A DNA stretch of 64,000 nt, from NCBI RefSeq assembly GCF_001659605.2, contig NC_035174.2, positions 6,388,389 through 6,452,388 on the forward strand, read 5' to 3'. The DNA comes from Manihot esculenta. Taxonomy: Eukaryota; Streptophyta; Magnoliopsida; Malpighiales; Euphorbiaceae. A program made the translations under genes and the position numbers. Position 1 is the stretch's first letter; every line of letters begins with the position of its first letter. This document shows positions 63,036 to 64,000 of the stretch, piece after piece. The notes under the pieces are model-generated. The model did not search any database, was not told the origin of the DNA, and saw only the letters and a list, made by a program, of their open reading frames with translations.

Positions 63036-64000
63036 ATGACTCCTGCTTTGCTTCCTAAACATGTAGCTGCTGTCCTAAAGTACCAAAAGGATCCCCTCAA
63101 AGCACTTGCGATTTTCAATTCTGTTAAGAAAGATGGTTTCAAGCACACGTTGTTAACTTATAAGTGCATAATTGAAAAGCTTGGGTTTCATGGTGAGTTT
63201 GAGGCTATGGAGAATGTGCTCATGGAGATGAGGGCAAATGTTGATAATAGTTTGTTGGAAGGAGTGTATATTGTAGCCATGAGAAACTATGGAAGGGAAG
63301 GGAAGGTTCAAGAAGCTGTTGATGTGTTTGAGAGGATGGACTTCTATAACTGTGAGCCGTCAGTTTTATCTTATAATACAGCCATGAACATATTAGTTGA
63401 GTATGGGTATTTCAAGCAAGCCCATAAACTGTATTTAAGGATGAAGGATAAAGGAATTGTTTCTGATGTTTATACTTTCACCATAAGGATAAAGTCATTT
63501 TGTAGGACAAAAAGGCCTCATGCAGCTTTACGGCTTCTTAACAACATGCCTTTTCAAGGGTGTGAGCTTAATGCAGTTGCATATTGTACCGCAATTAGTG
63601 GGTTCTACGAAGAAGACTATCAAGTTGAGGCATATGAATTGTTTAATATGATGCTTAGTATGGGTATCTTTCCTGATATTGCTACATTCAATAAGCTTAT
63701 AAATATTCTTTGTCGGAAGGGGCATGTCCAAGAAAGTGAAAAACTGCTCAATAAGGTGCTCAAGAAGGGAGCATGCCCGAATTTGTTTACACTTAATATC
63801 TTCATCCAAGGGCTTTGCAGAAAAGGTGCACTTGATGGGGCTATCAGTTTGTTTGATAGTGTGACTAGGGAAGGGCTAAGTCCTGATGTTGTGACATACA
63901 ACACATTAATCTGTGGATTATGTAAGAACTCCAAGGTTGTAGAAGCTGTGAACTATCTGCATAAAATGGTGAACAAGGGATTGGAGCCTGATGGCTTCAC
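63036..64000 (+). CDS. P-class pentatricopeptide repeat protein, N-terminal part
   Basis: An open frame from ATG 63036 runs uninterrupted to the right edge (321 codons plus two bases), so the gene is cut by the window. It starts MTPALLPKHVAAVLKYQKDP, followed by KALAIFNSVKKDGFKHTLLT. About eight 35-residue repeats are visible, for example YNTAMNILVEYGYFKQAHKL, FNKLINILCRKGHVQESEKL, LNIFIQGLCRKGALDGAISL and YNTLICGLCKNSKVVEAVNY, each ending in a (L/I/E)xPD or similar turn. The lack of L and S repeats indicates the P class. Such proteins bind organelle RNA in a sequence-specific way. The N-terminal text closely resembles Arabidopsis At1g74580, whose function is not established. A typical targeting peptide is not obvious at this start. 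The likely full length is about 750 residues, so more than half lies outside the window. Confidence 0.95.
   Translation, partial: MTPALLPKHVAAVLKYQKDPLKALAIFNSVKKDGFKHTLLTYKCIIEKLGFHGEFEAMENVLMEMRANVDNSLLEGVYIVAMRNYGREGKVQEAVDVFERMDFYNCEPSVLSYNTAMNILVEYGYFKQAHKLYLRMKDKGIVSDVYTFTIRIKSFCRTKRPHAALRLLNNMPFQGCELNAVAYCTAISGFYEEDYQVEAYELFNMMLSMGIFPDIATFNKLINILCRKGHVQESEKLLNKVLKKGACPNLFTLNIFIQGLCRKGALDGAISLFDSVTREGLSPDVVTYNTLICGLCKNSKVVEAVNYLHKMVNKGLEPDGF

Noticed and set aside
63528..63934. Two minus-strand open frames in the PPR region
   Set aside because: They are antisense shadows of the PPR repeats read on the plus strand, where the frame is open to the window edge.

Overview
This is nuclear DNA of a dicot plant. 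The evidence is spliced protein genes with GT-AG introns, long AT-rich intergenic DNA, solo LTRs of a plant retrotransposon, plant-only families (TCP, PRE-type HLH, PKS, HVA22, PMT, PMEI, P-class PPR) and a nuclear tRNA-Leu. Protein similarity and the LTR style would fit a woody rosid such as a Malpighiales species, but I cannot fix the species from the sequence alone.

Layout. 1-3.2 kb: no confident gene, perhaps the last exons of a gene lying to the left. 3.2-8.8 kb: a decayed but intron-bearing pseudogene of the RINT1/TIP20 family (MAG2-like), with a 1.9 kb solo LTR in one intron. 10.6-13.4 kb: a second solo LTR of the same family in the opposite orientation, carrying a nested 864 bp fold-back element made of three related units. 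15.5-16.1 kb: a PRE-type atypical HLH regulator (+). 17.2-17.9 kb: a membrane-anchored PMEI-domain protein that looks like a pectinesterase cut off before its catalytic domain (-). 19.6-21.6 kb: ribosomal protein S9/uS4 (-) with a telobox/site II promoter. 23.0-26.9 kb: microtubule end-binding protein EB1 (+). 29.0-30.6 kb: HVA22a-like (-). 32.5-33.2 kb: an AT-rich MITE ending in a 28 bp perfect palindrome. 33.5-35.3 kb: POPEYE/bHLH47-like (-). 39.4-40.6 kb: TCP14-like (-). 40.6-47.0 kb: gene-poor DNA. 47.0-51.3 kb: the histone chaperone NRP1/SET (-). 53.4-54.7 kb: a phytochrome kinase substrate protein (-). 55.6-59.7 kb: PMT2-like Golgi methyltransferase (-). 62.35-62.43 kb: tRNA-Leu(AAG) (-). 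63.0 kb to the right edge: a P-class PPR gene running out of the window (+).

The genes do not form a pathway or operon; it is an ordinary euchromatic gene neighbourhood. Several are regulators (PRE, PYE, TCP14, PKS). Two concern pectin (the PMEI protein and PMT2), which may be chance. Exon boundaries below were derived by hand from splice sites and frame, and every multi-exon coding sequence listed as complete closes in frame.

The most unusual structures are the nested three-unit fold-back element, the pair of inverted solo LTRs with a palindromic GC-rich motif array, the broken RINT1-like gene, and the PMEI protein that stops where a pectinesterase would continue. I found no convincing novel gene system; the leads are mobile-element and gene-decay features.
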